Positions 29,794 to 39,016 of a stretch of 64,000 nt of DNA are shown one piece after another. The notes under the pieces are model-generated. The model made no database searches. It was given only the letters and a program-made list of their open reading frames with translations, and was not told the DNA's origin. A program made the position numbers and the translations under genes. The stretch lies in contig NZ_LT707065.1 of assembly GCF_900156745.1 (NCBI RefSeq), forward strand, positions 2,046,001-2,110,000. The letters run 5' to 3'. The number at the start of each line of letters is the position of its first letter. Position 1 is the first letter of the stretch. Origin of the DNA: Achromobacter sp. MFA1 R4 (GTDB lineage: Bacteria; Pseudomonadota; Gammaproteobacteria; Burkholderiales; Burkholderiaceae_B).

Positions 29794-31380
29794 TTACTTT
29801 TTCAGCGTTGCGTTCTGCGCCAGCGTGACCTGGTCCGGACGGCCCTGGTAACGGATGTCGTTCTTCATGGCCCACACCGACAGTTCGAAATGCACCGGCA
29901 GCATCGCAAAGTCGTCCATGGCGATATTGCTGGCCGTCGCCAGCAGCTCGGCGCGCTTGGCGTCGTCCATCGTGGACGAGGCCTGCTTCACCAGTTCGTC
30001 CATCTTGGGATTGGAATAGCGGCTGCGGTTGGTGGTGCCCTGGCCGGCTTCGGGATTGCGGGTCATCAGCAACGACGTCAGCGCATTGGACATTTCGCCG
30101 CTGGTCACCGACCAGCCCGCCAGATACGCCGAGAACGCGTAACTGTCGCGGTTCTTGAAGAACACCGGGGGCGCCATCGCGTCCACGCTGGTCTTCACGC
30201 CGATGCGCGTCCACATCGAAGCGATGGCCTGCGCCACCTTCGAATCATTCACATAACGGCCGGAAGGCGAGCCCAGCGTGATCGAGAACCCGTTGGGGTA
30301 ACCGGCTTCCTTGAGCAGTGCCTTGGCCTTTTCGACGTCAGCCTTGGGCGCCTTCGAATGTTCCTTGCTGGACCCGAACATGGGGTAGGGCAGCAGGTTG
30401 CCCGCGGGCAACGCGACGCCGCCCATCACGCGCTCGACCAGCGCATCGCGATTGATCGCCAGCGACAGGGCCTCGCGCACGCGCTTGTCCTTCATCGGAT
30501 TCTTGTCGGTGCCCTGCACGCCGGGCGAAGGCTCCGCGTACTGGTCCAGCGCCACGTAGACCACGCGGACGGACGGCGTTTCCTCGACAAAGAGCTTCTT
30601 GTCGGACTTGAGCTTGGGCAGGTCGTCGGTGGGGGGATCCTCGATCATGTCCACGTCGCCCGCGAGCAGCGCGGCCACGCGCGCGGCCGCATTGCTGATG
30701 GGGCGATAGACCACGCGGTCCCATACGGGCTTCTTGCCCCAATAGTTGTCGTTGCGCGCCAGCACGAATTCGGCGCCGCGCTTCCAGGACACGAACTTGT
30801 AGGGGCCGGTGCCGATGAGACCGTCGCCGCTGTTGAGTTCGGTCGTCGTCTTGCCTTCGGCGGCGGGTCCGGACGCCGCTTTCTTGGACATGATGGGCAA
30901 CTGCGCCAGGTTGACGAGCAGATTGGGCGCGACGCTCTTGGTGGTGATGCGCACGGTCATCGGATCGACCGCCTCGGTCTTGGCGACGGCGCCCAGGTAG
31001 AGCGTGAATGGCGACGGGCTGTTGGGCACCTTCGGCACGCGGTCATAGGTGAACACCACGTCTTCGGCGGTGAACGGCGTGCCGTCCGAGAACTTGACGT
31101 TCGGCCGCAGCTTGAAGGTCCATACGTTGCCGTCCACGGTCCAGGACTCCGCCAGCGACGGCTGCGGCTTGAGCTGCGCATCCGTGGCGACCAGCGTGTC
31201 GAAGATGGTCTGGGAAATCTGCGTGTTGGGCGTCAGGGCGTGATACTGCGGATCCATCGATGAGGGCTCGGTCTTCAAGCCGATCACCAGATCGCGCGCC
31301 ATGGCCGAACTGAAAGTGCCAAAGGCCAACGCTACCGCGGCTGCGCCGCAGGCCAACACACGCGAAAACCGAGATGCCAT
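29794..31380 (-). CDS. Peptide/opine-type ABC transporter substrate-binding protein
   Basis: A 528-aa family 5 extracellular solute-binding protein (DppA/OppA class). The ATG at 31380 follows a GGGAG ribosome site and opens a signal peptide (MASRFSRVLACGAAAVALAF...SSAMA, cleavage before RDLVIG). Family landmarks include FSDGTPFTAEDVVFTYDRV and KDKRVREALSLAINRDAL. It delivers the ligand to the DppBCDF complex. First gene of the operon, divergent from mnmE. Ligand unknown; the M20 hydrolase downstream suggests an amide-bonded compound. Confidence 0.9.
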   Translation of the reverse strand: MASRFSRVLACGAAAVALAFGTFSSAMARDLVIGLKTEPSSMDPQYHALTPNTQISQTIFDTLVATDAQLKPQPSLAESWTVDGNVWTFKLRPNVKFSDGTPFTAEDVVFTYDRVPKVPNSPSPFTLYLGAVAKTEAVDPMTVRITTKSVAPNLLVNLAQLPIMSKKAASGPAAEGKTTTELNSGDGLIGTGPYKFVSWKRGAEFVLARNDNYWGKKPVWDRVVYRPISNAAARVAALLAGDVDMIEDPPTDDLPKLKSDKKLFVEETPSVRVVYVALDQYAEPSPGVQGTDKNPMKDKRVREALSLAINRDALVERVMGGVALPAGNLLPYPMFGSSKEHSKAPKADVEKAKALLKEAGYPNGFSITLGSPSGRYVNDSKVAQAIASMWTRIGVKTSVDAMAPPVFFKNRDSYAFSAYLAGWSVTSGEMSNALTSLLMTRNPEAGQGTTNRSRYSNPKMDELVKQASSTMDDAKRAELLATASNIAMDDFAMLPVHFELSVWAMKNDIRYQGRPDQVTLAQNATLKK

Positions 31381-31496
31381 CGTGATCTCCCAGAGTTGTT
31401 TCGGGTTTTGAACCTCGGGGCCACAGTAACCAGCAAACAACGCGCCGCGCAACAGTTATATTCCCCTATTGTCCTAGCACCGCCATCCCTTCAGAT

Positions 31497-32849
31497 ATGT
31501 CCGCCTACGCCCCCATCGCCGCCATCGCCACCGCTCCCGGAAGAGGCGGCATCGGCGTCGTGCGCATTTCTGGTGCGGACCTGTCCGGATTGGTGCGTCG
31601 CCTGTTCCAGCGCGACCTCACGCCGCGCCACGCGCACTATCTGCCCTTCAAAACCGTGGAAGGCGAACTGCTCGACGAAGGCATCGCCATCTACTTTCGC
31701 GCGCCGCATTCCTACACCGGCGAAGACGTGCTGGAACTGCAGGGCCACGGCGGTCCCGCTGTGCTGCGCCGCGTGCTGGACAGTTGCCTTGCCGCCGGCC
31801 GCGAACAGGGCCTGCGATTGGCCGAGCCCGGCGAATTCACGCGCCGCGCTTTCCTGAACGACCGCATGGACCTGGCGCAGGCCGAAGCGGTGGCCGACCT
31901 GATCGAAGCCTCGTCCGTGGCGGCCGCGCGCGGCGCCATGGCCTCACTGTCGGGCGAATTCTCGGCACGCGTGAACGACCTGTCGGATCGCATCATTCAT
32001 CTGCGCATGCTGGTCGAAGCGACGTTGGATTTTCCCGAAGAAGAAATCGACTTCCTGGAAAAGTATCAGGCGCGTCCCACCCTCGATGCGCTGGCGGCAG
32101 ACCTGTCCGCGCTCATCGCCCAGGCACGCCAGGGCGTCATCCTGCGCGAGGGGCTGCACGTCGTGCTGGCGGGCCAACCCAACGTCGGCAAGTCCAGCCT
32201 GCTCAACGCCCTGGCGGGCGACGACATCGCCATCGTCACGCCCATCGCCGGCACGACGCGCGACAAAGTGGTGCAGGAAATCCATATCGACGGCGTTCCC
32301 CTGCATATTGTCGACACGGCCGGCCTGCGTGAAACCGAAGACACCGTCGAGAGCATCGGCATCGCCCGCACCTGGCAGGAAATCGAGCGCGCCGACGTCA
32401 TCCTCCATTTGCAGGATGCCACCCAGCCGGGCGACGAGCTCGACGCCCAGATCACGGCGCGCCTGCCGGCACGCACGCCCGTACTGAAGGTATTCAACAA
32501 GGTGGACCTGCTGCCCGAGCCCTTTGCCGCCGGCCCCGGCGAACTGGGCATCTCCGCCAAGCGCGGCGCCGGCCTGGACCAGTTGCGCGCGGAACTCCTG
32601 CAGATCGCGGGCTGGAACCCCGGGGCGGAATCCCCGTGGCTCGCGCGCGAGCGTCATCTTCATGCGCTGCAGGATGCGGCCGAACACCTGGAACTGGCCG
32701 CGGCGCACGCCAGCCAGGACGACCGGGTGCTGGACCTGTTCGCGGAAGAACTGCGGCTGGCGCATGACAGCCTGTCCAGCATCACGGGGAAATTCACCAG
32801 CGATGATTTGCTGGGGGAGATTTTTTCTAGTTTTTGTATTGGGAAGTGA
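31497..32849 (+). CDS. mnmE: tRNA uridine-5-carboxymethylaminomethyl modification GTPase
   Basis: A 450-aa protein. The N-terminal folate-binding domain contains [15 protein letters not shown], the G domain has Walker [15 protein letters not shown], the switch DTAGLRE and NKVD, and the C-terminal catalytic cysteine is in the FCIGK end. With MnmG it modifies the wobble uridine of tRNAs. Its last codons double as the island attachment site, so the 3' end of the gene was rebuilt on integration without altering the protein. Confidence 0.97.
   Translation: MSAYAPIAAIATAPGRGGIGVVRISGADLSGLVRRLFQRDLTPRHAHYLPFKTVEGELLDEGIAIYFRAPHSYTGEDVLELQGHGGPAVLRRVLDSCLAAGREQGLRLAEPGEFTRRAFLNDRMDLAQAEAVADLIEASSVAAARGAMASLSGEFSARVNDLSDRIIHLRMLVEATLDFPEEEIDFLEKYQARPTLDALAADLSALIAQARQGVILREGLHVVLAGQPNVGKSSLLNALAGDDIAIVTPIAGTTRDKVVQEIHIDGVPLHIVDTAGLRETEDTVESIGIARTWQEIERADVILHLQDATQPGDELDAQITARLPARTPVLKVFNKVDLLPEPFAAGPGELGISAKRGAGLDQLRAELLQIAGWNPGAESPWLARERHLHALQDAAEHLELAAAHASQDDRVLDLFAEELRLAHDSLSSITGKFTSDDLLGEIFSSFCIGK
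32832..32849 (+). repeat. Left attachment site (attL) at the end of mnmE
   Basis: TTTTGTATTGGGAAGTGA; it encodes Phe-Cys-Ile-Gly-Lys-stop. It matches the right copy in 17 of 18 positions. The same codons are the attB of SGI1-family elements. Confidence 0.88.
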
Positions 32850-32854
32850 GATAT

Positions 32855-33020
32855 GGTCCAAGGGCATCCACTGATGTCTGCCGATGTGGCTTTAATCCTT
32901 ATAAATAAAGGGATTTTTGTCTACTGAGCGATTCGGTGATACAGTCAAAGCCATCGCTATTCGGGTCCATATATGGGTCCAAATTCACCGAATAGCCTGA
33001 CTATTGACATTCATGGACCC
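32855..33020. promoter_or_regulatory. Repeated GGGTCCAA motifs near the left end (candidate integrase/Xis arm sites)
   Basis: Copies of GGTCCA(A/T) occur at 32855, 32963, 32975 and, inverted, at 33013-33020, between attL and the integrase start. The same motif recurs at the right end of the island (53428 and 53440, plus looser copies near 53379 and 53390). Repeats confined to the two ends are what arm-type recombinase or excisionase sites look like. The promoter of int must also lie here. Confidence 0.5.
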
Positions 33021-33032
33021 AAAGGAGGGCCC

Positions 33033-34238
33033 ATGTCTCTCACAGATACCGCACTCAAGGCGCTCAAACCAAAGGATGCCTCGTACATCGTCAGCGATGA
33101 TCGCGGGCTGTACGTAGAAGTGCTGCCGAGTGGCAGCATCGTCTGGCGTTATCGCTATCGGCTGGATGGCAAACGGGAAAAGCTCACACTCGGTAAGTAC
33201 CCGGCCCTTACCCTGAAGAACGCCCGCCTGAAGCGGGATGAGGCTGCTCACCAAGTGGCGATGGGTCAGTCGCCGGCAAAAAGGAAACAGCAGGAAAAAG
33301 TGGCCGGAGCAGAAGACGCCACCGTGGCCGACTTCGCCGAGCGCTTCTTCAAAGACATCCAGTCACGCGACCGCAAGGACGTAACTATGCCCCGCCGCTA
33401 CCTGGAAAAAGACATCCTGCCGCACATCGGCAGCAAGCCGGTCAGAGACATCACCGCCGAGGACGTGCGCAGCGTCATCTGGCGCAAGAAGGAACAAGGT
33501 TTTGACGCCGCCGCTGGCCAAGTGCGCGGTCTGCTCAAGCGTATGCTTGACTACGCGCTGACCTGCGGCCTGCTCCAAGCCAACCCGGTCATGGCCCTGC
33601 CGATGCGGCATGTCTACCGCGCCGCTGCCCGCGAACGTGCGTTGACGCCAGACGAAATTCGGCAGTTCCTGCGCGCGATGCAGACCTCCAACATCCGCCG
33701 CCAGTTCAAGATCGCCTTCCAGTTGATCCTGATGACCCTGGTGCGCAAGTCCGAGCTGATGCTGGCGCAGTGGAAGGACGTGCATCTGGACGAAGGCGAA
33801 TGGCACATCCCGATGGAAAACTCCAAAACCGGCAAGCCGCACATCGTCTACCTGTCCACGCAGGCGCAGACGCTGTTCAAGGAACTCAAGCCGCTGGCCA
33901 CCAGCAGCGTCTGGGTATTGCCCGGCCGTGGCACCCTGGCCAAGCCCTTCGCCAACAACGCGCTGAACCAGGCGCTGAAGGTGTCATTGCAGGGGCAGGA
34001 GATCCCGGCCTTCACCATCCACGATCTGCGACGCACCGCATCGACATTGCTGCACGAACAGGGCTGGCCTTCGGATGTGGTGGAAAAGGCGCTGAACCAC
34101 ACCATCGGCGGCGTACGTGGTGTCTACAACCGGGCGGAATACGCAGAGCAGCGGCGGGAGATGTTGCAGGCGTGGTCGGACTACATCGATGGGCTGGCAC
34201 CATCGGGGAATCTAGTGATCGGTGCCGCTTCAGCTTGA
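33033..34238 (+). CDS. int: Tyrosine recombinase (P4-type integrase)
   Basis: A 401-aa integrase. The N-terminal DUF4102-type arm-binding domain (LTDTALKALKPKDAS, YRLDGKREKLTLGKYPAL) is followed by a SAM-like core-binding domain and the catalytic domain. Catalytic residues are visible: Arg in LVRKSEL (about residue 240), HDLRR (about 330-334), the second His in LNHTIGG and the nucleophile Tyr in GVYNRAEY (about 364). The ATG at 33033 was chosen for its perfect AAAGGAGG site. It catalyses integration at the mnmE 3' end and sits next to attL, as usual. Confidence 0.93.
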   Translation: MSLTDTALKALKPKDASYIVSDDRGLYVEVLPSGSIVWRYRYRLDGKREKLTLGKYPALTLKNARLKRDEAAHQVAMGQSPAKRKQQEKVAGAEDATVADFAERFFKDIQSRDRKDVTMPRRYLEKDILPHIGSKPVRDITAEDVRSVIWRKKEQGFDAAAGQVRGLLKRMLDYALTCGLLQANPVMALPMRHVYRAAARERALTPDEIRQFLRAMQTSNIRRQFKIAFQLILMTLVRKSELMLAQWKDVHLDEGEWHIPMENSKTGKPHIVYLSTQAQTLFKELKPLATSSVWVLPGRGTLAKPFANNALNQALKVSLQGQEIPAFTIHDLRRTASTLLHEQGWPSDVVEKALNHTIGGVRGVYNRAEYAEQRREMLQAWSDYIDGLAPSGNLVIGAASA

Positions 34239-34330
34239 GAGGGCCTTTTCCTTTTCTGGGTAAGACCGTTGCCCCTTATACGCCGTTCCCTTGCCTTTTA
34301 CTTTGCGTTTTGAAGCGTTTCCGTCGGGGC

Positions 34331-34355
34331 AGTTGTCAACCAATGGTTGACAACT
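34331..34355. repeat. 25-bp perfect palindrome between int and brxL
   Basis: Twelve-base arms (AGTTGTCAACCA / TGGTTGACAACT) with a single central base, in the 178-base gap between the convergent int and brxL. It has no T-run and low GC, so it looks more like an operator or protein-binding site than a terminator. No regulator gene lies beside it. Confidence 0.6.
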
Positions 34356-34416
34356 ACTTCAGATTCCTAAGGTTTGCAGGGGAAAACGGCTAACCGAGAG
34401 AGTCCGACCTGAGGCC

Positions 34417-36495
34417 CTATAACCGAACGTAGGTAACGTTGAATTCCTTGCATTGCCGCTGCTGCTGTAAACGGTTGGCGAAGTTGAACGCATCATTGAG
34501 TTCGAAGCGCTGGAATACATCCAGGCCGCGGCTGAGAACGATTTTCCACCCATGGTCCGTGGTGATGTCCCGGTCATGTTTGGTGCCGCTGGTATCGTAG
34601 GCCCAGGTGAACTGAATGCCGACAGTCGCACAGGCATCCGCGATTTTCTGCAAATTTTCCGTCTGGCGATCCCCGTTGAATTCGTCTTCGACGGTAACGA
34701 CATGCACAGCGACTTCATCCTCGGGGCCATGAAGTTTGCTGACGGTTTCCATCAGCTCCATCAGGTTGCGAAGCTGGTGGAACATGCGTAAGTAAGGGTC
34801 GGTCACGACGATCCGCTTGGCTCCAGCCAGATACGCGCCGAACAAGCTGTCAAAGCTCACGCCACGCTGGTTCTCCTGAAAAACCAGGTGCTGCTCTTTC
34901 AGGGGGTTGTCAGTGGTCTTTGAGTGAGGTGGCTGCTCGACTGCCGGCACGCCTTGAGATGGCTCGACCGCTGCTGAAGCGTCCTGTGCGCCGGTTATTG
35001 TCTCGGCCGAATCATCGACCGCCACACGGCGGTGATACTGGTTTGGGTACTCGTCTTCCTCTAACGTATGCACCAGGCGTTGCTGCCCAGCCGCATCCGA
35101 ATAGGCAAAACGCACTTCTGGATAGGTCGCATCAATGCGCAGCAATTGGTCCTTGACCCGCTTTCGCCCTTCGATGGCACAACGCAAGACCTCTTCGATC
35201 TCAGCATCGCTCGCCTGCCCGTCAGGGAACAAGAGCTTCATCAACCCTGAGAAGGTTTTGTTGATGCCGTCGCGGTCTCGCGTGGAGATATCGTCACCCA
35301 GCGTGAATAGCGCTTTGTAGCGGTCCGAGTAATCGTGGCTGCGCAGCGAGCGCAGGATCTCGGCCAGATAGTCGACCACGAACCCATAGCCCGCAGAGAA
35401 CATCTCTGCACGAATCACGTCTACCTCCCAGCCCGGGATATAGCTGTGGATACGATCGAGGAAGGCGGAATCGTGGAATTTCTCCGGCAACGGATCGAAC
35501 AGGTCACTGTGCTTGAGCATGTAGGGCACGGTATGGTCGGTGTTGCCAACAAACACCATGCTCGCTTCGGCCCCGAGCGTTTCCACACCACGCGAAAACG
35601 ACTTGTTGGCCATGTAGTTCTTCATGATGTCCACCAGCGCCTTGTCTACGCGCTTTTGCTTGCCGGCGAACTCGTCGAAGGCCACCACGTCCCAGTAACC
35701 CACCAGCCCAAGCTTGCCGGTGCCGTTGTGAACGAACAACTTGGGAACCGTGACTTCACCGCCAGAGATCAAGATGCCGTGCGGCGAAAATTCCGAGTAC
35801 ACATGCGACTTGCCCGTGCCTTTGGGCCCCAGTTCGATCAGGTTGTAGTTGCGTTCGCAGAACGGAATCAGGCGAATCAGTTGCAGCAGCTTGTTGCGCT
35901 TGCCGAACATCTGCGGGTTGAAGCCGATGCTCTGGATCAGCAGGTCGATCCACTCGTCGGTGCTGAACTGTCGGCGGGCTTCCAGGTAGCCGTCCAGGTC
36001 GAAACGGGAGATCTGGATCGGCTTGAGCGAGGCCAGTATCCAGGGCGAGGCTGACTTGTCTTCGGTGTATTCGTATTCCAGATCGGCAATACACCAGACG
36101 CCACCCACCAGCAATTTCTGATGCGATTTCACCGTGCCGGAGTCGATCAATACCTTTTTGATGCCCAGGTTGGCGAACTCGGCCTCATAGACGTCATCTT
36201 TTTCGTTGAGCGACACACTGATGCGGTCGATCACTTTGTGTCGACCGTTTTCCTTGATCGTCGAGCGCACCAAGCCCGCTTCGTTGCGGTGCACATAGTG
36301 CTTGCGCAGGATCTCCCGGACCGTATCAATGCCGGTCTGGATGGTGGCCTCGTCATTGGTCGCGCAGTACTGCCCCAGCAAGTACTCCAGCACATACGTG
36401 GGCACGATGGCGTTGCCCTTGACGGCTTTCACCAAATCCTTGCGCACCACCAGGCCGGCGAAATGCTGGTTGATCTTGTCATCAAGCTGGGTCAT
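34417..36495 (-). CDS. brxL: BREX Lon-like AAA+ protein BrxL
   Basis: A 692-aa protein. The N-terminal domain (MTQLDDKINQHFAGLVVRKD) precedes an AAA+ module with Walker A GPKGTGKS (residues 223-230), Walker B DVVAFDE (269-275) and a sensor-like VFVGNTD. After a Pro/Ser-rich linker (about 500-540) comes a C-terminal domain with VVTDPYLRMFHQLRNLMEL, KHDRDI and GWKIVLSRGLD, resembling the phospholipase D-like C-terminal domain of MITD1 proteins. I do not see a Lon Ser/Lys dyad. BrxL is required for BREX phage exclusion in several systems and binds DNA. Last gene of the operon, 12 bases after pglZ. Confidence 0.92.
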   Translation of the reverse strand: MTQLDDKINQHFAGLVVRKDLVKAVKGNAIVPTYVLEYLLGQYCATNDEATIQTGIDTVREILRKHYVHRNEAGLVRSTIKENGRHKVIDRISVSLNEKDDVYEAEFANLGIKKVLIDSGTVKSHQKLLVGGVWCIADLEYEYTEDKSASPWILASLKPIQISRFDLDGYLEARRQFSTDEWIDLLIQSIGFNPQMFGKRNKLLQLIRLIPFCERNYNLIELGPKGTGKSHVYSEFSPHGILISGGEVTVPKLFVHNGTGKLGLVGYWDVVAFDEFAGKQKRVDKALVDIMKNYMANKSFSRGVETLGAEASMVFVGNTDHTVPYMLKHSDLFDPLPEKFHDSAFLDRIHSYIPGWEVDVIRAEMFSAGYGFVVDYLAEILRSLRSHDYSDRYKALFTLGDDISTRDRDGINKTFSGLMKLLFPDGQASDAEIEEVLRCAIEGRKRVKDQLLRIDATYPEVRFAYSDAAGQQRLVHTLEEDEYPNQYHRRVAVDDSAETITGAQDASAAVEPSQGVPAVEQPPHSKTTDNPLKEQHLVFQENQRGVSFDSLFGAYLAGAKRIVVTDPYLRMFHQLRNLMELMETVSKLHGPEDEVAVHVVTVEDEFNGDRQTENLQKIADACATVGIQFTWAYDTSGTKHDRDITTDHGWKIVLSRGLDVFQRFELNDAFNFANRLQQQRQCKEFNVTYVRL

Positions 36496-36507
36496 GGCCG
36501 GTCTCGC

Positions 36508-39015
36508 CTAGAAATCGAATTCGCTGGTAAAGGATCGGCGGATGGTGTAGCGCACCGCCTTGTACTTGGTGTAATGCGAAGTACCCTCGACGGGCTCCTC
36601 AAGCCGCAACTCCACCTGCTGATTGTTCGCTTCGTCGGCCTTGCGGCTGAGCAGTAGGCGCAGCGGCAATTCGCGCTCGCGCGGGTTGTCCGAGGTGAAA
36701 TCGAACCGCAGCTCATGCTGGTCAGAGATCAACTCACCCGCGAGCGTGTACAGACCTGCTCGCAAATGCCGAGGCTGACGTTTCTCCGTGATGGCTTCAC
36801 GCTGGTACAGCACCGCGGCCAATTGCCCCGTGGTGATGGTCTTACCGCCATCGCCAATGAAATCCACCTCCACGCGGCCTACGTCGCTCTGGCGCTTCTT
36901 GTTGATGTGCAGCAGAGGGATCACCACCTCCTGCAAGGTGGCTCCGCCATGCACGAACCGGCTACCGGAACCCTTGAGCCGCAAGCGGTTGACGGATTTC
37001 GGGATCTGCACTTCCAGGTTGCCGTCCAGCCCCAGTTGCGCGGGCTGGAAGGTCTTGAAGCCTGCCCCTTCGCGCAGGCCCTTGCCCAGCACGAAGCGCC
37101 GGTCGCGATAGAGAATCTGTTCACCCTCTGGTTCGCTGCTGAGGAAGTCGCTTTCCTGCAGCGGGTGATGCTGATAGATAAAGCCATGGTCTGCCGTCAG
37201 CAGCAGATTGCTGGCATTGGCGTTGAACAGCTTCTTGATCACCCGGATCAGCTCTTCCAGCGTCTCCTGCGCGGCGGCGAACACGCGCTCTTCGGTATCC
37301 CGAGTATCGCCGGTCTTGTCGATCAGGTTGTGATAGACATAAACGACATCATGATCGCGTACCAAGGCGCGGGAATCTTCCTTGCCCATGGCCAGCACGT
37401 CCTTAGCCAGCGCTACCGTTGAGGCCGGTGCCGCAGCGGCCAGTATCCTGCGCCGGTTGGCCGAACCCTGTGCGCTCTGGCCATCGACCAGCGCGTCACC
37501 ACTGTCGCCGTCGGCCAGTGCAAGGCGCGTGTTCGGCAGCAGCGCCGCCATGCCCAATTGCGTGTAGCTGGGCAACATCGACAGCATCGGCTCCAGGCTG
37601 GCCTCGTACTTGTCTTCCTGCCGGATCAGACTCTGCAGCTCTTCACCCACCTCGTAACGGAAGGCATCGGAAATCAGCACGCACACCTTGGCCTTGCGCT
37701 CCAGAAAAGGCTGGACACAGCGTTTGGCAAAGTCACGCTGCAGCGGTGCTGACTCCACCTTCCAATGCTGCGCGGCGTCCACATGCTGCTGCCACTGGTT
37801 GTTGAGGCGAGCCAGGTAGTTGGTACTGTACAGGTTCTCGATGCTGGTTGCCAATTGCCCAAGCAGCGACGCCTGCCCAGATTCGCGCAAGTGATAGATG
37901 AACTTGCGATAGCGCTGATCCAGCCGAAACCAGTGGGCTGCGTACTTGCGCACACCGTCATCCAGCGAGCTCATCTCCAGCGGCGTCGTGTCCAGCAGAT
38001 GCATGAACTGGGCGGCGTGTTCCAGTGCCAGATACACCTGTTCGAAATTCTCGAACCAATGGCTCTGCCGGCGCTGGCGCACCCATTGCTCCACTTCGGC
38101 GGCCGTGATGGTACGCGCCACCACCGCATGCACCAGCTCGCTGAGGATCTTGCGATCGATCAGCTCGAAGTAATCCAGATCTGCCAACTGGCGATAGTCC
38201 AGCGCCTGCAGTTTCTCGTTGATTTGCAGGATCTCGGCGCATCGCTCAGACAGTGCCTCGAAACTGGCTTTGTGCGAGCGGCTGTCTTTCCAGCGGCGCA
38301 GGAACACCAGCGACTCGGCGGACAAGGTACTGGTGTAGGAAGCATTAATCCCGGTCAGGAAACTGTTCTTGAACAGCTCGATGACAAAATCCTGCAGGCC
38401 CGGCTGCTGCGAGTCGTAACCATAGGCGCGCTTCATCTGCTCCCAGAGGTAGCCCTTCAGGCTGGAACGTTCGACCAGCTTGATGCGTGCATCGCCCTCC
38501 TGCGCCAACTCAGCCAGCAGGGTTTCCAGGATAACGTCCAGGCGGGGCTCGCAGCCCGCGCACACGGCCAGCATCTTGCGCTGCAACTGCGGCTGCGAAT
38601 CGCCGCGTTGCAACAGCTTCAGCAGGGCTTCGCGCCGCCTGGTGGACTCGAAGAAAGCCTTGTGTTCCTCCAGCAGCACATAATCGTTCGGCCCCAGGCC
38701 CAACTCCGCCAACCACAGGGCCACTTGATCGGTCTGGAAGGTACGGCCGCTCGCCAACTGCACGTCCAGCAGCCAGTTGTCCAGATGGGCAGGCTCGGGC
38801 CCCTCCCGGTACAACAGGAACTTCTGCTGCGCCTGCTCACGCAGCACGCGGTACTTCACGCCGAACTCGTTGTTGGCCAGTTCGATCTTTTCCACCTCGG
38901 GCAGTGTCAGCGTTTCGAACTCGCCCCGGAACTCACGGTGCGTGTCGTACCAGAACACGATGCGCTGCTTGTCGAACAGGTTGGTCAGCGCCTCGTGGAT
39001 TCGGCTGTTACTCAT
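36508..39015 (-). CDS. pglZ: BREX alkaline-phosphatase-fold protein PglZ (type A)
   Basis: An 835-aa protein. The metal-binding alkaline phosphatase superfamily core shows VCVLISDAFRYE (about residue 440) and LLLTADHGFIYQHH (about 605), with the type A end block GSRFVHGGATLQEVVIPLLHI. The N-terminal region (HEALTNLFDKQRIVFWYD) is characteristic of type I BREX PglZ. It is essential for defence in characterised BREX systems; its enzymatic role is debated. One base separates it from the PglX C-terminal gene. Confidence 0.93.
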   Translation of the reverse strand: MSNSRIHEALTNLFDKQRIVFWYDTHREFRGEFETLTLPEVEKIELANNEFGVKYRVLREQAQQKFLLYREGPEPAHLDNWLLDVQLASGRTFQTDQVALWLAELGLGPNDYVLLEEHKAFFESTRRREALLKLLQRGDSQPQLQRKMLAVCAGCEPRLDVILETLLAELAQEGDARIKLVERSSLKGYLWEQMKRAYGYDSQQPGLQDFVIELFKNSFLTGINASYTSTLSAESLVFLRRWKDSRSHKASFEALSERCAEILQINEKLQALDYRQLADLDYFELIDRKILSELVHAVVARTITAAEVEQWVRQRRQSHWFENFEQVYLALEHAAQFMHLLDTTPLEMSSLDDGVRKYAAHWFRLDQRYRKFIYHLRESGQASLLGQLATSIENLYSTNYLARLNNQWQQHVDAAQHWKVESAPLQRDFAKRCVQPFLERKAKVCVLISDAFRYEVGEELQSLIRQEDKYEASLEPMLSMLPSYTQLGMAALLPNTRLALADGDSGDALVDGQSAQGSANRRRILAAAAPASTVALAKDVLAMGKEDSRALVRDHDVVYVYHNLIDKTGDTRDTEERVFAAAQETLEELIRVIKKLFNANASNLLLTADHGFIYQHHPLQESDFLSSEPEGEQILYRDRRFVLGKGLREGAGFKTFQPAQLGLDGNLEVQIPKSVNRLRLKGSGSRFVHGGATLQEVVIPLLHINKKRQSDVGRVEVDFIGDGGKTITTGQLAAVLYQREAITEKRQPRHLRAGLYTLAGELISDQHELRFDFTSDNPRERELPLRLLLSRKADEANNQQVELRLEEPVEGTSHYTKYKAVRYTIRRSFTSEFDF

Positions 39016-39016
39016 A

